A stretch of DNA of 64,000 nt from Megachile rotundata (lineage: Eukaryota; Arthropoda; Insecta; Hymenoptera; Megachilidae), in contig NW_027474092.1 in assembly GCF_050947335.1 (NCBI RefSeq), forward strand, positions 1-64,000, read 5' to 3'. Each line of letters opens with the position of its first letter. Positions within the stretch are counted from its first letter, which is position 1. The position numbers and the translations under genes were made by a program. Positions 27,278 through 43,311 of the stretch are shown here, one piece after another. A model generated the notes under the pieces. It saw nothing but the letters and a program-made list of their open reading frames with translations. It made no database searches and was not told where the DNA came from.

Positions 27278-29774
27278 TATTATGCTTATATGATCGACAG
27301 AACGACAATTACTATTCCTATTACACTCCCTGTTATCAATCTAACTCATATTATTAACCATGTTATGCTTATATGATCGGTAGAACGATAATTACTATAC
27401 TTATTACTCTTGTTATTATCAATCTAACTCATATTATTAGCCAAATTATGCTTATATGATTGATAGAACGACAATTACTATACTTATTACTCTTATTATT
27501 ATCAATCTAACTCATATTATTAGCCATATTATGCTTTAGTGATCGACAGAACGACAATTACTATACTTATTACACTCACTATTATCAATCTAACTCATAT
27601 TATTAACCATATTATGCAGATATGATCGATAGAACGACAATTGCTATACTGATTATTCTTATTATTATCAATCTAACTCATATTATTAGCCATATTATGC
27701 TTATATGATCGATAGAACGACAATTACTATACTTATTACTCTTATTATTATCAATCTAACTCATATTATTAGCCATATTATGCTTATATGAGCGACAGAA
27801 CGACAATTACTATACTTCTTACACTCACTATTATCAATCTAACTCATATTATTAACCATATTATGCAGATATGATCGATAGAACGACAATTACTATACTC
27901 ATTACTCTTATTATTATCAATCTAACTCCTCTTATTAGCCATATAATGCTTATATGATCGACAGAACGACAATTACTATTCTTATTACACTCCCTGTTAT
28001 CAATCTAACTCATATTATTAACCATGTTATGCTTATATGATCGGTAGAACGATAATTACTATACTTATTACTCTTATTATTATCAATCTAACTCACATTA
28101 TTAGCCAAATTATGCTTATATGATCGATAGAACGACAATTACTATACTTATGACTCTTATTATTATCAATCTAACTCATATTATTAGCCATATTATGCTT
28201 ATATGATCGATAGAACGACATTTACTATACTTATTACTCTTATTATTATCAATCTAACTCATATTATTAGCCATATTATGCTTATATGATCGATAGAACT
28301 ACATTTACTATACTCATTACTCTTATTATTATCAATCTAACTCATATTATTAGCCATATTATGCTTATGTGGTCGATAGAACGACAATTACTATACTTAT
28401 TACTCTTATTATTATCAATCTAACGCATATTATTTGCCATATTATGCTTATATGATCGACAGAACGACAATTACTGTACTTATTACACTCACTATTATCA
28501 ATCTAACTCATATTATTAACCATATTATGCAGATATGATCGATAGAATGACAATTACAATACTGATTACTCTTATTATTATCAATCTAACTCATATTATT
28601 AGCCATATTATGCTTATATGATCGACAGAACGACAATTACTATACTCATTACACTTCTTATTATCAATCTTACTCATATTATTAGCCATATTATGCTTAT
28701 ATGATCGACAGGACGACAATTACTATTCTTATTACACTCCCTGTTATCAATCTAACTCATATTATTAACCATATTATGCTTATATGATCGGTAGAACGAT
28801 AATTACTATACTTATTACTCCTATTATTATCAATCTAACTCATATTATTAGCCGAATTATGCTTATATGATCGATAGAACGACAATTACTATACTCATTA
28901 CTCTTATAATTATCAATCTAACTCATATTATTAGCCATATTATGCTTATATGATCGATAGAACGACAATTACTATACGCATTACTCTTATTATTATCAAT
29001 CTAACTCATATTATTAGCCATATTATGCTTATATGATCGATAGAACTACATTTACTATACTCATTACTCTTATTATTATCAATCTAACTCATATTATTAG
29101 CCATATTATGCTTATGTGGTCGATAGAACGACAATTACTACACTTATTACTCTTATTATTATCAATCTAACGCATATTATTAGCCATATTATGCTTACAT
29201 GATCGACAGAACGACAATTACTATACTCATTACACTTCTTATTATCAATCTTACTCATATTATTAGCCATATTATGCTTATATGATCGATAGAACGACAA
29301 TTACTATACTCATTACTCTTATTATTATCAATCTAACTCATATTATTAGCCATATTATGCTTATATGATCGATAGAACGACAATTACTATACGCATTACT
29401 CTTATTATTATCAATCTAACTCATAGTATTAGCCATATTATGCTTATATGATCGATAGAACTACATTTACTATACTCATTACTCTTATTATTATCAATCT
29501 AACTCATATTATTAGCCATATTATGCTTATGTGGTCGATAGAACGACAATTACTACACTTATTACCCTTATTATTATCAATCTAACTCATATTATTAGCC
29601 ATATTATGGTTATATGATCGACATAACGACAATTACTATACTTATTACACTCACTATTATCAATCTAACTCATATTATTAACCATATTATGCAGATATGA
29701 TCGATAGAACGACAATTACTATACTGATTATTCTTATTATTATCAATAAACTCATATTATTAGCCATATTATGC
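27278..29774. repeat. 60-monomer-spaced block, copy 2
   Basis: This is the partner of 22,300-24,796. Differences noticed are tactacact (near 29,553), cgacataacg (near 29,621) and the two near the start. The match ends at 29,775, where tgcttatat replaces tgcatatat. The chance open frame of copy 1 is repeated at 29,112-29,300. Confidence 0.88.
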
Positions 29775-30046
29775 TTATATGATCGATAGAACGACAATTA
29801 CTATACTCATTACTCTTATTATTATCAATCTAACTCATATTATTAGCCATATTATGCTTATGTGGTCGATAGAACGACAATTACTATACTTATTACCCTT
29901 ATTATTATCAATCTAACTCATATTATTAGCCATATTATGGTTATATGATCGACAGAACGACAATTACTATACTTATTACACTCACTATTATCAATCTAAC
30001 TCATATTATTAACCATATTATGCAGATATGATCGATAGAACGACAA

Positions 30047-30906
30047 TTACTATACTTATTACTCTTATTATTATCAATCTAACTCACATTATTAGCCAAA
30101 TTATGCTTATATGATCGATAGAACGACAATTACTATACTTATGACTCTTATTATTATCAATCTAACTCATCTTATTAGCCATATAATGCTTATATGATCG
30201 ACAGAACGACCATTACTATTCTTATTACACTCCCTGTTATCAATCTAACTCATATTATTAACCATGTTATGCTTATATGATCGGTAGAACGATAATTACT
30301 ATACTTATTACTCTTATTATTATCAATCTAACTCACATTATTAGCTAAATTATGCTTATATGATCGATAGAACGACAATTACTATACTTATGACTCTTAT
30401 TATTATCAATCTAACTCATATTATTAGCCATATTATGCTTATATGATCGATAGAACGACATTTACTATACTTATTACTCTTATTATTATCAATCTAACTC
30501 ATATTATTAGCCATATTATGCTTATATGATCGATAGAACTACATTTACTATACTCATTACTCTTATTATTATCAATCTAACTCATATTATTAGCCATATT
30601 ATGCTTATATGATCGACAGGACGACAATTACTATTCTTATTACACTCCCTGTTATCAATCTAGCTCATATTATTAACCATATTATCCTTATATGATCGGT
30701 AGAACGATAATTACTATACTTATTACTCTTATTATTATCAGTCTAACTCATATTATTAGCCGAATTATGCTTATATGATCGATAGAACGACAATTACTAT
30801 ACTCATTACTTTTATTATTATCAATCTAACTCATATTATTAGCCATATTATGCTTATATGATCGATAGAACGACAATTACTATACTCATTACTCTTATTA
30901 TTATCA
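30047..30906. repeat. 61-monomer-spaced block, copy 2
   Basis: This is the partner of 24,986-25,845. The match stops at 30,907, where tcagtct replaces tcaatct, and the 27-mer HOR begins at essentially the same place. The exchange point therefore lies inside a monomer. Confidence 0.85.
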
Positions 30907-33115
30907 GTCTAACTCATATTATTAGCCATATTATGCTTATATGATCGACAGAACGACAATTACTGTACTTATTACACTCACTATTATCAATCTAACTCAT
31001 ATTATTAACCATATTATGCAGATATGATCGATAGAACGACAATTACTATACTGATAACTCTTATTATTAACAATCTAACTCATATTATTAGCCATATTAT
31101 GCTTATATGATCGATAGAACGACAATTACTATACTTATAACTCTTATTATTATCAATCTAACTCATATTATTAGCCATATTATGCTTATATGATAGACAG
31201 AACGACAATTACTATACTCATTACTCTTCTTATTATCAATCTAACTCATATTGTTAGCCATATTATGCTTATGTGGTCGATTGAACGACAATTACTATAC
31301 TTATTACCCTTATTATTATCAATCTAACTCATATTATTAGCCATATTATGGTTATATGATCGACAGAACGACAATTACTATACTTATTACACTCACTATT
31401 ATCAATCTAACTCATATTATTAACCATATTATGCAGATATGATCGATAGAACGACAATTACTATACTGATTATTCTTATTATTATCTATAAACTCATATT
31501 ATAAGCCATATTATGCTTATATGATCGATAGAACGACAATTACTATACTCATTACTCTTCTTATTATCAATCTAACTCATATTATTAGCCATATTATGCT
31601 TATATGATCGATAGAACTACATTTACTATACTCATTACTCTTATTATTATCAATCTAACTCATATTATTAGCCATATTATGCTTATGTGGTCGATAGAAC
31701 GACAATTACTATACTTATTACCCTTATTATTATCAATCTAACTCATATTATTGGCCATATTATGGTTATATCATCGACAGAACGACAATTACTATACTTA
31801 TTACACTCACTATTATCAATCTAACTCATATTATTAACCATATTATGCAGATATGATCGATAGAACGACAATTACTAAACTGATTATTCTTATTATTATC
31901 AATAAACTCATATTATTAGCCATATTATGCATATATGATCGATAGAACGACAATTACTATACTTATTACTCTTTTTATTATCAATCTAACTCATATTATT
32001 AGCCATATTATGCTTATATGATCGACAGAACGACAATTGCTATACTTATTACACTCACTATTATCAATCTAACTCATATTATTAACCATATTATGCAGAT
32101 ATGAGCGATAGGACGACAATTACTATTCTCATTACTCTTATTATTATCAATCTAACTCATCTTATTAGCCATATTATGCTTATATGATCGACAGAACGAC
32201 AATTACTATTCTTATTACACTCCCTGTTATCAATCTAACTCATATTATTAACCATGTTATGCTTATATGATCGGTAGAACGATAATTACTATACTTATTA
32301 CTCTTATTATTATCAATCTAACTCATATTATTAGCCAAATTATGCTTATATGATTGATAGAACGACAATTACTATACTTATTACTCTTATTATTATCAAT
32401 CTAACTCATATTATTAGCCATATTATGCTTTAGTGATCGACAGAACGACAATTACTATACTTATTACACTCACTATTATCAATCTAACTCATATTATTAA
32501 CCATATTATGCAGATATGATCGATAGAACGACAATTGCTATACTGATTATTCTTATTATTATCAATCTAACTCATATTATTAGCCATATTATGCTTATAT
32601 GATCGATAGAACGACAATTACTATACTTCTTACACTCACTATTATCAATCTAACTCATATTATTAACCATATTATGCAGATATGATCGATAGAACGACAA
32701 TTACAATACTGATTACTCTTATTATTATCAATCTAACTCATATTATTAGCCATATTATGCTTATATGATCGACAGAACGACAATTACTATACTTATTACA
32801 CTCACTATTATCAATCTAACTCATATTATTAACCATATTATGCTTATATGATCGGTAGAACGATAATTACTATACTTATTACTCATATTATTATCAATCT
32901 ATCTGATTTTATTAGCCATATTATGCTTATATGATCGATAGAACGACAATTACTATACTCATTACTCTTATTATTATCAATCTAACTCATATTATTAGCC
33001 ATATTATGCTTATATGATCGATAGGACGACAATTACTATACTTATTACTCTTATTATTATCAATCTAACTCATATTATTAGCCATATTATGCTTATATGA
33101 TCGATAGAACTACAT
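30877..33115. repeat. 27-monomer HOR, copy 1 (2,239 bp)
   Basis: The rare string ttgttagcca occurs at 31,251 and 33,490, 2,239 bp apart. That is 27 monomers with two 82-bp units (near 31,485 and 31,902). Shared markers are tcagtct, gatagacag, gtggtcgattg, tataagcc, tatcatcgacag and actaaactg. One difference was noticed, attactcttctta near 31,554 against attactcttatta near 33,793. Confidence 0.92.
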
Positions 33116-34178
33116 TTACTATACTCATTACTCTTATTATTATCAGTCTAACTCATATTATTAGCCATATTATGCTTATATGATCGACAGAACGACAATT
33201 ACTGTACTTATTACACTCACTATTATCAATCTAACTCATATTATTAACCATATTATGCAGATATGATCGATAGAACGACAATTACTATACTGATAACTCT
33301 TATTATTAACAATCTAACTCATATTATTAGCCATATTATGCTTATATGATCGATAGAACGACAATTACTATACTTATAACTCTTATTATTATCAATCTAA
33401 CTCATATTATTAGCCATATTATGCTTATATGATAGACAGAACGACAATTACTATACTCATTACTCTTCTTATTATCAATCTAACTCATATTGTTAGCCAT
33501 ATTATGCTTATGTGGTCGATTGAACGACAATTACTATACTTATTACCCTTATTATTATCAATCTAACTCATATTATTAGCCATATTATGGTTATATGATC
33601 GACAGAACGACAATTACTATACTTATTACACTCACTATTATCAATCTAACTCATATTATTAACCATATTATGCAGATATGATCGATAGAACGACAATTAC
33701 TATACTGATTATTCTTATTATTATCTATAAACTCATATTATAAGCCATATTATGCTTATATGATCGATAGAACGACAATTACTATACTCATTACTCTTAT
33801 TATTATCAATCTAACTCATATTATTAGCCATATTATGCTTATATGATCGATAGAACTACATTTACTATACTCATTACTCTTATTATTATCAATCTAACTC
33901 ATATTATTAGCCATATTATGCTTATGTGGTCGATAGAACGACAATTACTATACTTATTACCCTTATTATTATCAATCTAACTCATATTATTGGCCATATT
34001 ATGGTTATATCATCGACAGAACGACAATTACTATACTTATTACACTCACTATTATCAATCTAACTCATATTATTAACCATATTATGCAGATATGATCGAT
34101 AGAACGACAATTACTAAACTGATTATTCTTATTATTATCAATAAACTCATATTATTAGCCATATTATGCATATATGAT
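33116..34178. repeat. 27-monomer HOR, copy 2 (partial)
   Basis: This follows copy 1 for 1,063 bp and then breaks at 34,179, where tatgattgatag replaces tatgatcgatag and a gctttagtga series begins. It is a little under half a copy. Confidence 0.92.
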
Positions 34179-34281
34179 TGATAGAACGACAATTACTATA
34201 CTTATTACTCTTATTATTATCAATCTAACTCATATTATTAGCCATATTATGCTTTAGTGATCGACAGAACGACAATTACTA

Positions 34282-37200
34282 TACTTATTACACTCACTAT
34301 TATCAATCTAACTCATATTATTAACCATATTATGCAGATATGATCGATAGAACGACAATTGCTATACTGATTATTCTTATTATTATCAATCTAACTCATA
34401 TTATTAGCCATATTATGCTTATATGATCGATAGAACGACAATTACTATACTTATTACTCTTATTATTATCAATCTAACTCATATTATTAGCCATATTATG
34501 CTTATATGAGCGACAGAACGACAATTACTATACTTCTTACACTCACTATTATCAATCTAACTCATATTATTAACCATATTATGCAGATATGATCGATAGA
34601 ACGACAATTACTATACTCATTATTCTTATTATTATCAATCTAACTCCTCTTATTAGCCATATAATGCTTATATGATCGACAGGACGACAATTACTATTCT
34701 TATTACACTCCCTGTTATCAATCTAGCTCATATTATTAACCATATTATGCTTATATGATCGGTAGAACGATAATTACTATACTTATTACTCTTATTATTA
34801 TCAGTCTAACTCATATTATTAGCCGAATTATGCTTATATGATCGATAGAACGACAATTACTATACTCATTACTCTTATTATTATCAATCTAACTCATATT
34901 ATTAGCCATATTATGCTTATATGATCGATAGAACGACAATTACTATACTCATTACTCTTATTATTATCAATCTAACTCATATTATTAGCCATATTATGCT
35001 TATATGATCGATAGAACTACATTTACTATACTCATTACTCTTATTATTATCAATCTAACTCATATTATTAGCCATATTATGCTTATATGATCGACAGAAC
35101 GACAATTACTATACTTATTACACTCACTATTATCAATCTAACTCATATTATTAACCATATTATGCAGATATGATCGATAGAACGACAATTACTATTCTCA
35201 TTACTCTTATTATTATCAATCTAACTCATCTTATTAGCCATATTATGCTTATATGATCGACAGAACGACAATTACTATTCTTATTACACTCCCTGTTATC
35301 AATCTAACTCATATTATTAACCATGTTATGCTTATATGATCGGTAGAACGATAATTACTATACTTATTACTCTTATTGTTATAAATCTAACTCACATTAT
35401 TAGCCAAATTATGCTTATATGATCGATAGAACGACAATTACTATACTTATGACTCTTATTATTATCAATCTAACTCATATTATTAGCCATATTATGCTTA
35501 TATGATCGATAGAACGACATTTACTATACTTATTACTCTTATTATTATCAATCTAACTCATATTATTAGCCATATTATGCTTATATGATCGATAGAACTA
35601 CATTTACTATACTCATTACTCTTATTATTATCAATCTAACTCATATTATTAGCCATATTATGCTTATGTGGTCGATAGAACGACAATTACTATACTTACT
35701 ACTCTTATTATTATCAATCTAACGCATATTATTAGCCATATTATGCTTATATGATCGACAGAACGACAATTACTGTACTTCTTACACTCACTATTATCAA
35801 TCTAACTCATATTATTAACCATATTATGCAGATATGATCGATAGAATGACAATTACAATACTGATTACTCTTATTATTATCAATCTAACTCATATTATTA
35901 GCCATATTATGCTTATATGATAGATAGGACGACAATTACTACTCTTATTACACTCCCTGTTATCAATCTAACTCATATTATTAACCATATTATGCTTATA
36001 TGATCGGTAGAACGATAATTACTATACTTATTACTCATATTATTATCAATCTATCTCATATTATTAGCCATATTATGCTTATATGATCGACAGAACGACA
36101 ATTACTGTACTTATTACACTCACTATTATCAATCTAACTCATATTATTAACCATATTATGCAGATATGATCGATAGAACGACAATTGCTATACTGATTAT
36201 TCTTATTATTATCAATCTAACTCATATTATTAGCCATATTATGCTTATATGATCGATAGAACGACAATTACTATACTTATTACTCTTATTATTATCAATC
36301 TAACTCATATTATTAGCCATATTATGCTTATATGAGCGACAGAACGACAATTACTATACTCCTTACACTCACTATTATCAATCTAACTCATATTATTAAC
36401 CATATTATGCAGATATAATCGATAGAACGACAATTACTATACTCATTATTCTTATTATTATCAATCTAACTCCTCTTATTAGCCATATAATGCTTATATG
36501 ATCGACAGGACGACAATTACTATTCTTATTACACTCCCTGTTATCAATCTAGCTCATATTATTAACCATATTATGCTTATATGATCGGTAGAACGATAAT
36601 TACTATACTTATTACTCTTATTATTATCAGTCTAACTCATATTATTAGCCGAATTATGCTTATATGATCGATAGAACGACAATTACTATACCCATTACTC
36701 TTATTATTATCAATCTAACTCATATTATTAGCCATATTATGCTTATATGATCGATAGAACGACAATTACTATACTCATTACTCTTATTATTATCAATCTA
36801 ACTCATATTATTAGCCATATTATGCTTATATGATCGATAGAACTACATTTACTATACTCATTACTCTTATTATTATCAATCTAACTCATATTATTAGCCA
36901 TATTATGCTTATATGATCGACAGAACGACAATTACTATACTTATTACACTCACTATTATCAATCTAACTCATATTATTAACCATATTATGCAGATATGAT
37001 CGATAGAACGACAATTACTATTCTCATTACTCTTATTATTATCAATCTAACTCATCTTATTAGCCATATTATGCTTATATGATCGACAGAACGACAATTA
37101 CTATTCTTATTACACTCCCTGTTATCAATCTAACTCATATTATTAACCATGTTATGCTTATATGATCGGTAGAACGATAATTACTATACTTATTACTCTT

Positions 37201-38012
37201 ATTGTTATCAATCTAACTCACATTATTAGCCAAATTATTCTTATATGATCGATAGAACGACAATTACTATACTTATGACTCTTATTATTATCAATCTAAC
37301 TCATATTATTAGCCATATTATGCTTATATGATCGATAGAACGACATTTACTATACTTATTACTCTTATTATTATCAATCTAACTCATATTATTAGCCATA
37401 TTATGCTTATATGATCGATAGAACTACATTTACTATACTCATTACTCTTATTATTATCAATCTAACTCATATTATTAGCCATATTATGCTTATGTGGTCG
37501 ATAGAACGACAATTACTATACTTACTACTCTTATTATTATCAATCTAACGCATATTATTAGCCATATTATGCTTATATGATCGACAGAACGACAATTACT
37601 GTACTTCTTACACTCACTATTATCAATCTAACTCATATTATTAACCATATTATGCAGATATGATCGATAGAATGACAATTACAATACTGATTACTCTTAT
37701 TATTATCAATCTAACTCATATTATTAGCCATATTATGCTTATATGATAGATAGGACGACAATTACTACTCTTATTACACTCCCTGTTATCAATCTAACTC
37801 ATATTATTAACCATATTATGCTTATATGATCGGTAGAACGATAATTACTATACTTATTACTCATATTATTATCAATCTATCTCATATTATTAGCCATATT
37901 ATGCTTATATGATCGACAGAACGACAATTACTGTACTTATTACACTCACTATTATCAATCTAACTCATATTATTAACCATATTATGCAGATATGATCGAT
38001 AGAACGACAATT
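34282..38012. repeat. 22-monomer HOR, about two copies (1,826-bp period)
   Basis: The anchor actcattattc lies just before 34,621 and 36,447, 1,826 bp or 22 x 83 apart. The match runs from 34,282/36,108 to 36,186/38,012. Differences noticed are tacttcttac/tactccttac, gatatgatc/gatataatc, ttataaatc/ttatcaatc near 35,380, tactcattac/tacccattac near 36,690 and ttatgctt/ttattctt near 37,229. The right end overlaps the first copy of the 28-mer. Confidence 0.9.
37690..38012. repeat. 10-monomer-spaced internal duplication, copy 1
   Basis: The marker gatagatagg is at 37,745 and 38,575, exactly 830 bp or 10 x 83 apart. The match runs to 38,012, where attactatac of this copy becomes attgctatac in the other. 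This insertion explains how a 22-mer became a 32-monomer interval. Confidence 0.85.
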
Positions 38013-38519
38013 ACTATACTTATCACTCTTATTATTATCAATCTAACTCATATTATTAGCCATGTTATGCTTATATGATTGATAGAACGACAATTACCAT
38101 ACTTATTACTCTTATTATTATCAATCTAACTCATATTATTAGCCATATTATGCTTTAGTGATCGACAGAACGACAATTACTATACTTATTACACCCACTA
38201 TTATCAATCTAACTCATATTATTAACCATATTATGCAGATATGATCGATAGAACGACAATTGCTATACTGATTATTCTTATTATTATCAATCTAACTCAT
38301 ATTATTAGCCATATTATGCTTATATGATCGATAGAACGACAATTACTATACTTATTACTCTTATTATTATCAATCTAACTCATATTATTAGCCATATTAT
38401 GCTTATATGAGCGACAGAACGACAATTACTATACTTCTTACACTCACTATTATCAATCTAACTCATATTATTAACCATATTATGCAGATATGATCGATAG
38501 AACGACAATTACTATACTC

Positions 38520-38842
38520 ATTACTCTTATTATTATCAATCTAACTCATATTATTAGCCATATTATGCTTATATGATAGATAGGACGACAATTACTACTC
38601 TTATTACACTCCCTGTTATCAATCTAACTCATATTATTAACCATATTATGCTTATATGATCGGTAGAACGATAATTACTATACTTATTACTCATATTATT
38701 ATCAATCTATCTCATATTATTAGCCATATTATGCTTATATGATCGACAGAACGACAATTACTGTACTTATTACACTCACTATTATCAATCTAACTCATAT
38801 TATTAACCATATTATGCAGATATGATCGATAGAACGACAATT
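38520..38842. repeat. 10-monomer-spaced internal duplication, copy 2
   Basis: This is the partner of 37,690-38,012. The same pair recurs 2,324 bp further on, inside the second 28-mer copy, so the 10-mer event predates the 28-mer amplification. Confidence 0.85.
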
Positions 38843-39834
38843 GCTATACTGATTATTCTTATTATTATCAATCTAACTCATATTATTAGCCATATTATGC
38901 TTATATGATCGATAGAACGACAATTACTATACTTATTACTCTTATTATTATCAATCTAACTCATATTATTAGCCATATTATGCTTATATGAGCGACAGAA
39001 CGACAATTACTATACTTCTTACACTCACTATTATCAATCTAACTCATATTATTAACCATATTATGCAGATATAATCGATAGAACGACAATTACTATACTC
39101 ATTATTCTTATTATTATCAATCTAACTCCTCTTATTAGCCATATAATGCTTATATGATCGACAGGACGACAATTACTATTCTTATTACACTCCCTGTTAT
39201 CAATCTAGCTCATATTATTAACCATATTATGCTTATATGATCGGTAGAACGATAATTACTATACTTATTACTCTTATTATTATCAGTCTAACTCATATTA
39301 TTAGCCGAATTATGCTTATATGATCGATAGAACGACAATTACTATACTCATTACTCTTATTATTATCAATCTAACTCATATTATTAGCCATATTATGCTT
39401 ATATGATCGATAGAACGACAATTACTATACTCATTACTCTTATTATTATCAATCTAACTCATATTATTAGCCATATTATGCTTATATGATCGATAGAACT
39501 ACATTTACTATACTCATTACTCTTATTATTATCAATCTAACTCATATTATTAGCCATATTATGCTTATATGATCGACAGAACGACAATTACTATACTTAT
39601 TACACTCACTATTATCAATCTAACTCATATTATTAACCATATTATGCAGATATGATCGATAGAACGACAATTACTATTCTCATTACTCTTATTATTATCA
39701 ATCTAACTCATCTTATTAGCCATATTATGCTTATATGATCGACAGAACGACAATTACTATTCTTATTACACTCCCTGTTATCAATCTAACTCATATTATT
39801 AACCATGTTATGCTTATATGATCGGTAGAACGAT

Positions 39835-42158
39835 AATTACTATACTTACTACTCTTATTATTATCAATCTAACGCATATTATTAGCCATATTATGCTTAT
39901 ATGATCGACAGAACGACAATTACTGTACTTCTTACACTCACTATTATCAATCTAACTCATATTATTAACCATATTATGCAGATATGATCGATAGAATGAC
40001 AATTACAATACTGATTACTCTTATTATTATCAATCTAACTCATATTATTAGCCATATTATGCTTATATGATAGATAGGACGACAATTACTACTCTTATTA
40101 CACTCCCTGTTATCAATCTAACTCATATTATTAACCATATTATGCTTATATGATCGGTAGAACGATAATTACTATACTTATTACTCATATTATTATCAAT
40201 CTATCTCATATTATTAGCCATATTATGCTTATATGATCGACAGAACGACAATTACTGTACTTATTACACTCACTATTATCAATCTAACTCATATTATTAA
40301 CCATATTATGCAGATATGATCGATAGAACGACAATTACTATACTTATCACTCTTATTATTATCAATCTAACTCATATTATTAGCCATGTTATGCTTATAT
40401 GATTGATAGAACGACAATTACCATACTTATTACTCTTATTATTATCAATCTAACTCATATTATTAGCCATATTATGCTTTAGTGATCGACAGAACGACAA
40501 TTACTATACTTATTACACCCACTATTATCAATCTAACTCATATTATTAACCATATTATGCAGATATGATCGATAGAACGACAATTGCTATACTGATTATT
40601 CTTATTATTATCAATCTAACTCATATTATTAGCCATATTATGCTTATATGATCGATAGAACGACAATTACTATACTTATTACTCTTATTATTATCAATCT
40701 AACTCATATTATTAGCCATATTATGCTTATATGAGCGACAGAACGACAATTACTATACTTCTTACACTCACTATTATCAATCTAACTCATATTATTAACC
40801 ATATTATGCAGATATGATCGATAGAACGACAATTACTATACTCATTACTCTTATTATTATCAATCTAACTCATATTATTAGCCATATTATGCTTATATGA
40901 TAGATAGGACGACAATTACTACTCTTATTACACTCCCTGTTATCAATCTAACTCATATTATTAACCATATTATGCTTATATGATCGGTAGAACGATAATT
41001 ACTATACTTATTACTCATATTATTATCAATCTATCTCATATTATTAGCCATATTATGCTTATATGATCGACAGAACGACAATTACTGTACTTATTACACT
41101 CACTATTATCAATCTAACTCATATTATTAACCATATTATGCAGATATGATCGATAGAACGACAATTGCTATACTGATTATTCTTATTATTATCAATCTAA
41201 CTCATATTATTAGCCATATTATGCTTATATGATCGATAGAACGACAATTACTATACTTATTACTCTTATTATTATCAATCTAACTCATATTATTAGCCAT
41301 ATTATGCTTATATGAGCGACAGAACGACAATTACTATACTTCTTACACTCACTATTATCAATCTAACTCATATTATTAACCATATTATGCAGATATAATC
41401 GATAGAACGACAATTACTATACTCATTATTCTTATTATTATCAATCTAACTCCTCTTATTAGCCATATAATGCTTATATGATCGACAGGACGACAATTAC
41501 TATTCTTATTACACTCCCTGTTATCAATCTAGCTCATATTATTAACCATATTATGCTTATATGATCGGTAGAACGATAATTACTATACTTATTACTCTTA
41601 TTATTATCAGTCTAACTCATATTATTAGCCGAATTATGCTTATATGATCGATAGAACGACAATTACTATACTCATTACTCTTATTATTATCAATCTAACT
41701 CATATTATTAGCCATATTATGCTTATATGATCGATAGAACGACAATTACTATACTCATTACTCTTATTATTATCAATCTAACTCATATTATTAGCCATAT
41801 TATGCTTATATGATCGATAGAACTACATTTACTATACTCATTACTCTTATTATTATCAATCTAACTCATATTATTAGCCATATTATGCTTATATGATCGA
41901 CAGAACGACAATTACTATACTTATTACACTCACTATTATCAATCTAACTCATATTATTAACCATATTATGCAGATATGATCGATAGAACGACAATTACTA
42001 TTCTCATTACTCTTATTATTATCAATCTAACTCATCTTATTAGCCATATTATGCTTATATGATCGACAGAACGACAATTACTATTCTTATTACACTCCCT
42101 GTTATCAATCTAACTCATATTATTAACCATGTTATGCTTATATGATCGGTAGAACGAT
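39835..42158. repeat. 28-monomer HOR, copy 2 (2,324 bp)
   Basis: This is a full second copy. I noticed no difference from copy 1 inside the matched part. Its left junction is a hybrid monomer that lacks the four cassette monomers normally lying between the cggtag/gataatt unit and the tacttactactc unit, a loss of 332 bp. Confidence 0.92.
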
Positions 42159-43195
42159 AATTACTATACTTACTACTCTTATTATTATCAATCTAACGCA
42201 TATTATTAGCCATATTATGCTTATATGATCGACAGAACGACAATTACTGTACTTCTTACACTCACTATTATCAATCTAACTCATATTATTAACCATATTA
42301 TGCAGATATGATCGATAGAATGACAATTACAATACTGATTACTCTTATTATTATCAATCTAACTCATATTATTAGCCATATTATGCTTATATGATAGATA
42401 GGACGACAATTACTACTCTTATTACACTCCCTGTTATCAATCTAACTCATATTATTAACCATATTATGCTTATATGATCGGTAGAACGATAATTACTATA
42501 CTTATTACTCATATTATTATCAATCTATCTCATATTATTAGCCATATTATGCTTATATGATCGACAGAACGACAATTACTGTACTTATTACACTCACTAT
42601 TATCAATCTAACTCATATTATTAACCATATTATGCAGATATGATCGATAGAACGACAATTACTATACTTATCACTCTTATTATTATCAATCTAACTCATA
42701 TTATTAGCCATGTTATGCTTATATGATTGATAGAACGACAATTACCATACTTATTACTCTTATTATTATCAATCTAACTCATATTATTAGCCATATTATG
42801 CTTTAGTGATCGACAGAACGACAATTACTATACTTATTACACTCACTATTATCAATCTAACTCATATTATTAACCATATTATGCAGATATGATCGATAGA
42901 ACGACAATTGCTATACTGATTATTCTTATTATTATCAATCTAACTCATATTATTAGCCATATTATGCTTATATGATCGATAGAACGACAATTACTATACT
43001 TATTACTCTTATTATTATCAATCTAACTCATATTATTAGCCATATTATGCTTATATGAGCGACAGAACGACAATTACTATACTTCTTACACTCACTATTA
43101 TCAATCTAACTCATATTATTAACCATATTATGCAGATATGATCGATAGAACGACAATTACTATACTCATTACTCTTATTATTATCAATCTAACTC
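42159..43195. repeat. 28-monomer HOR, copy 3 (partial)
   Basis: This continues the period for 1,037 bp with one difference noticed (acactcact near 42,839 for acacccact). It leaves the register at 43,196, where cctctt replaces catatt, and rejoins the order of the 22-mer instead. It therefore lacks the remaining seven monomers of the 10-mer insertion carried by copies 1 and 2. Confidence 0.9.
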
Positions 43196-43311
43196 CTCTT
43201 ATTAGCCATATAATGCTTATATGATCGACAGGACGACAATTACTATTCTTATTACACTCCCTGTTATCAATCTAGCTCATATTATTAACCATATTATGCT
43301 TATATGATCGG

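Larger units (their letters stand above)
37511..39834. repeat. 28-monomer HOR, copy 1 (2,324 bp)
   Basis: The rare marker acacccact is at 38,191 and 40,515, a spacing of 2,324 bp (28 x 83). The match starts at 37,511/39,835. The copies are joined differently: here the sequence before tacttactactc is gtggtcgatagaacgac, while in copies 2 and 3 it is cggtagaacgat. That marks the exchange point. An internal 10-monomer duplication lies at 37,690-38,012 and 38,520-38,842. Confidence 0.92.
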
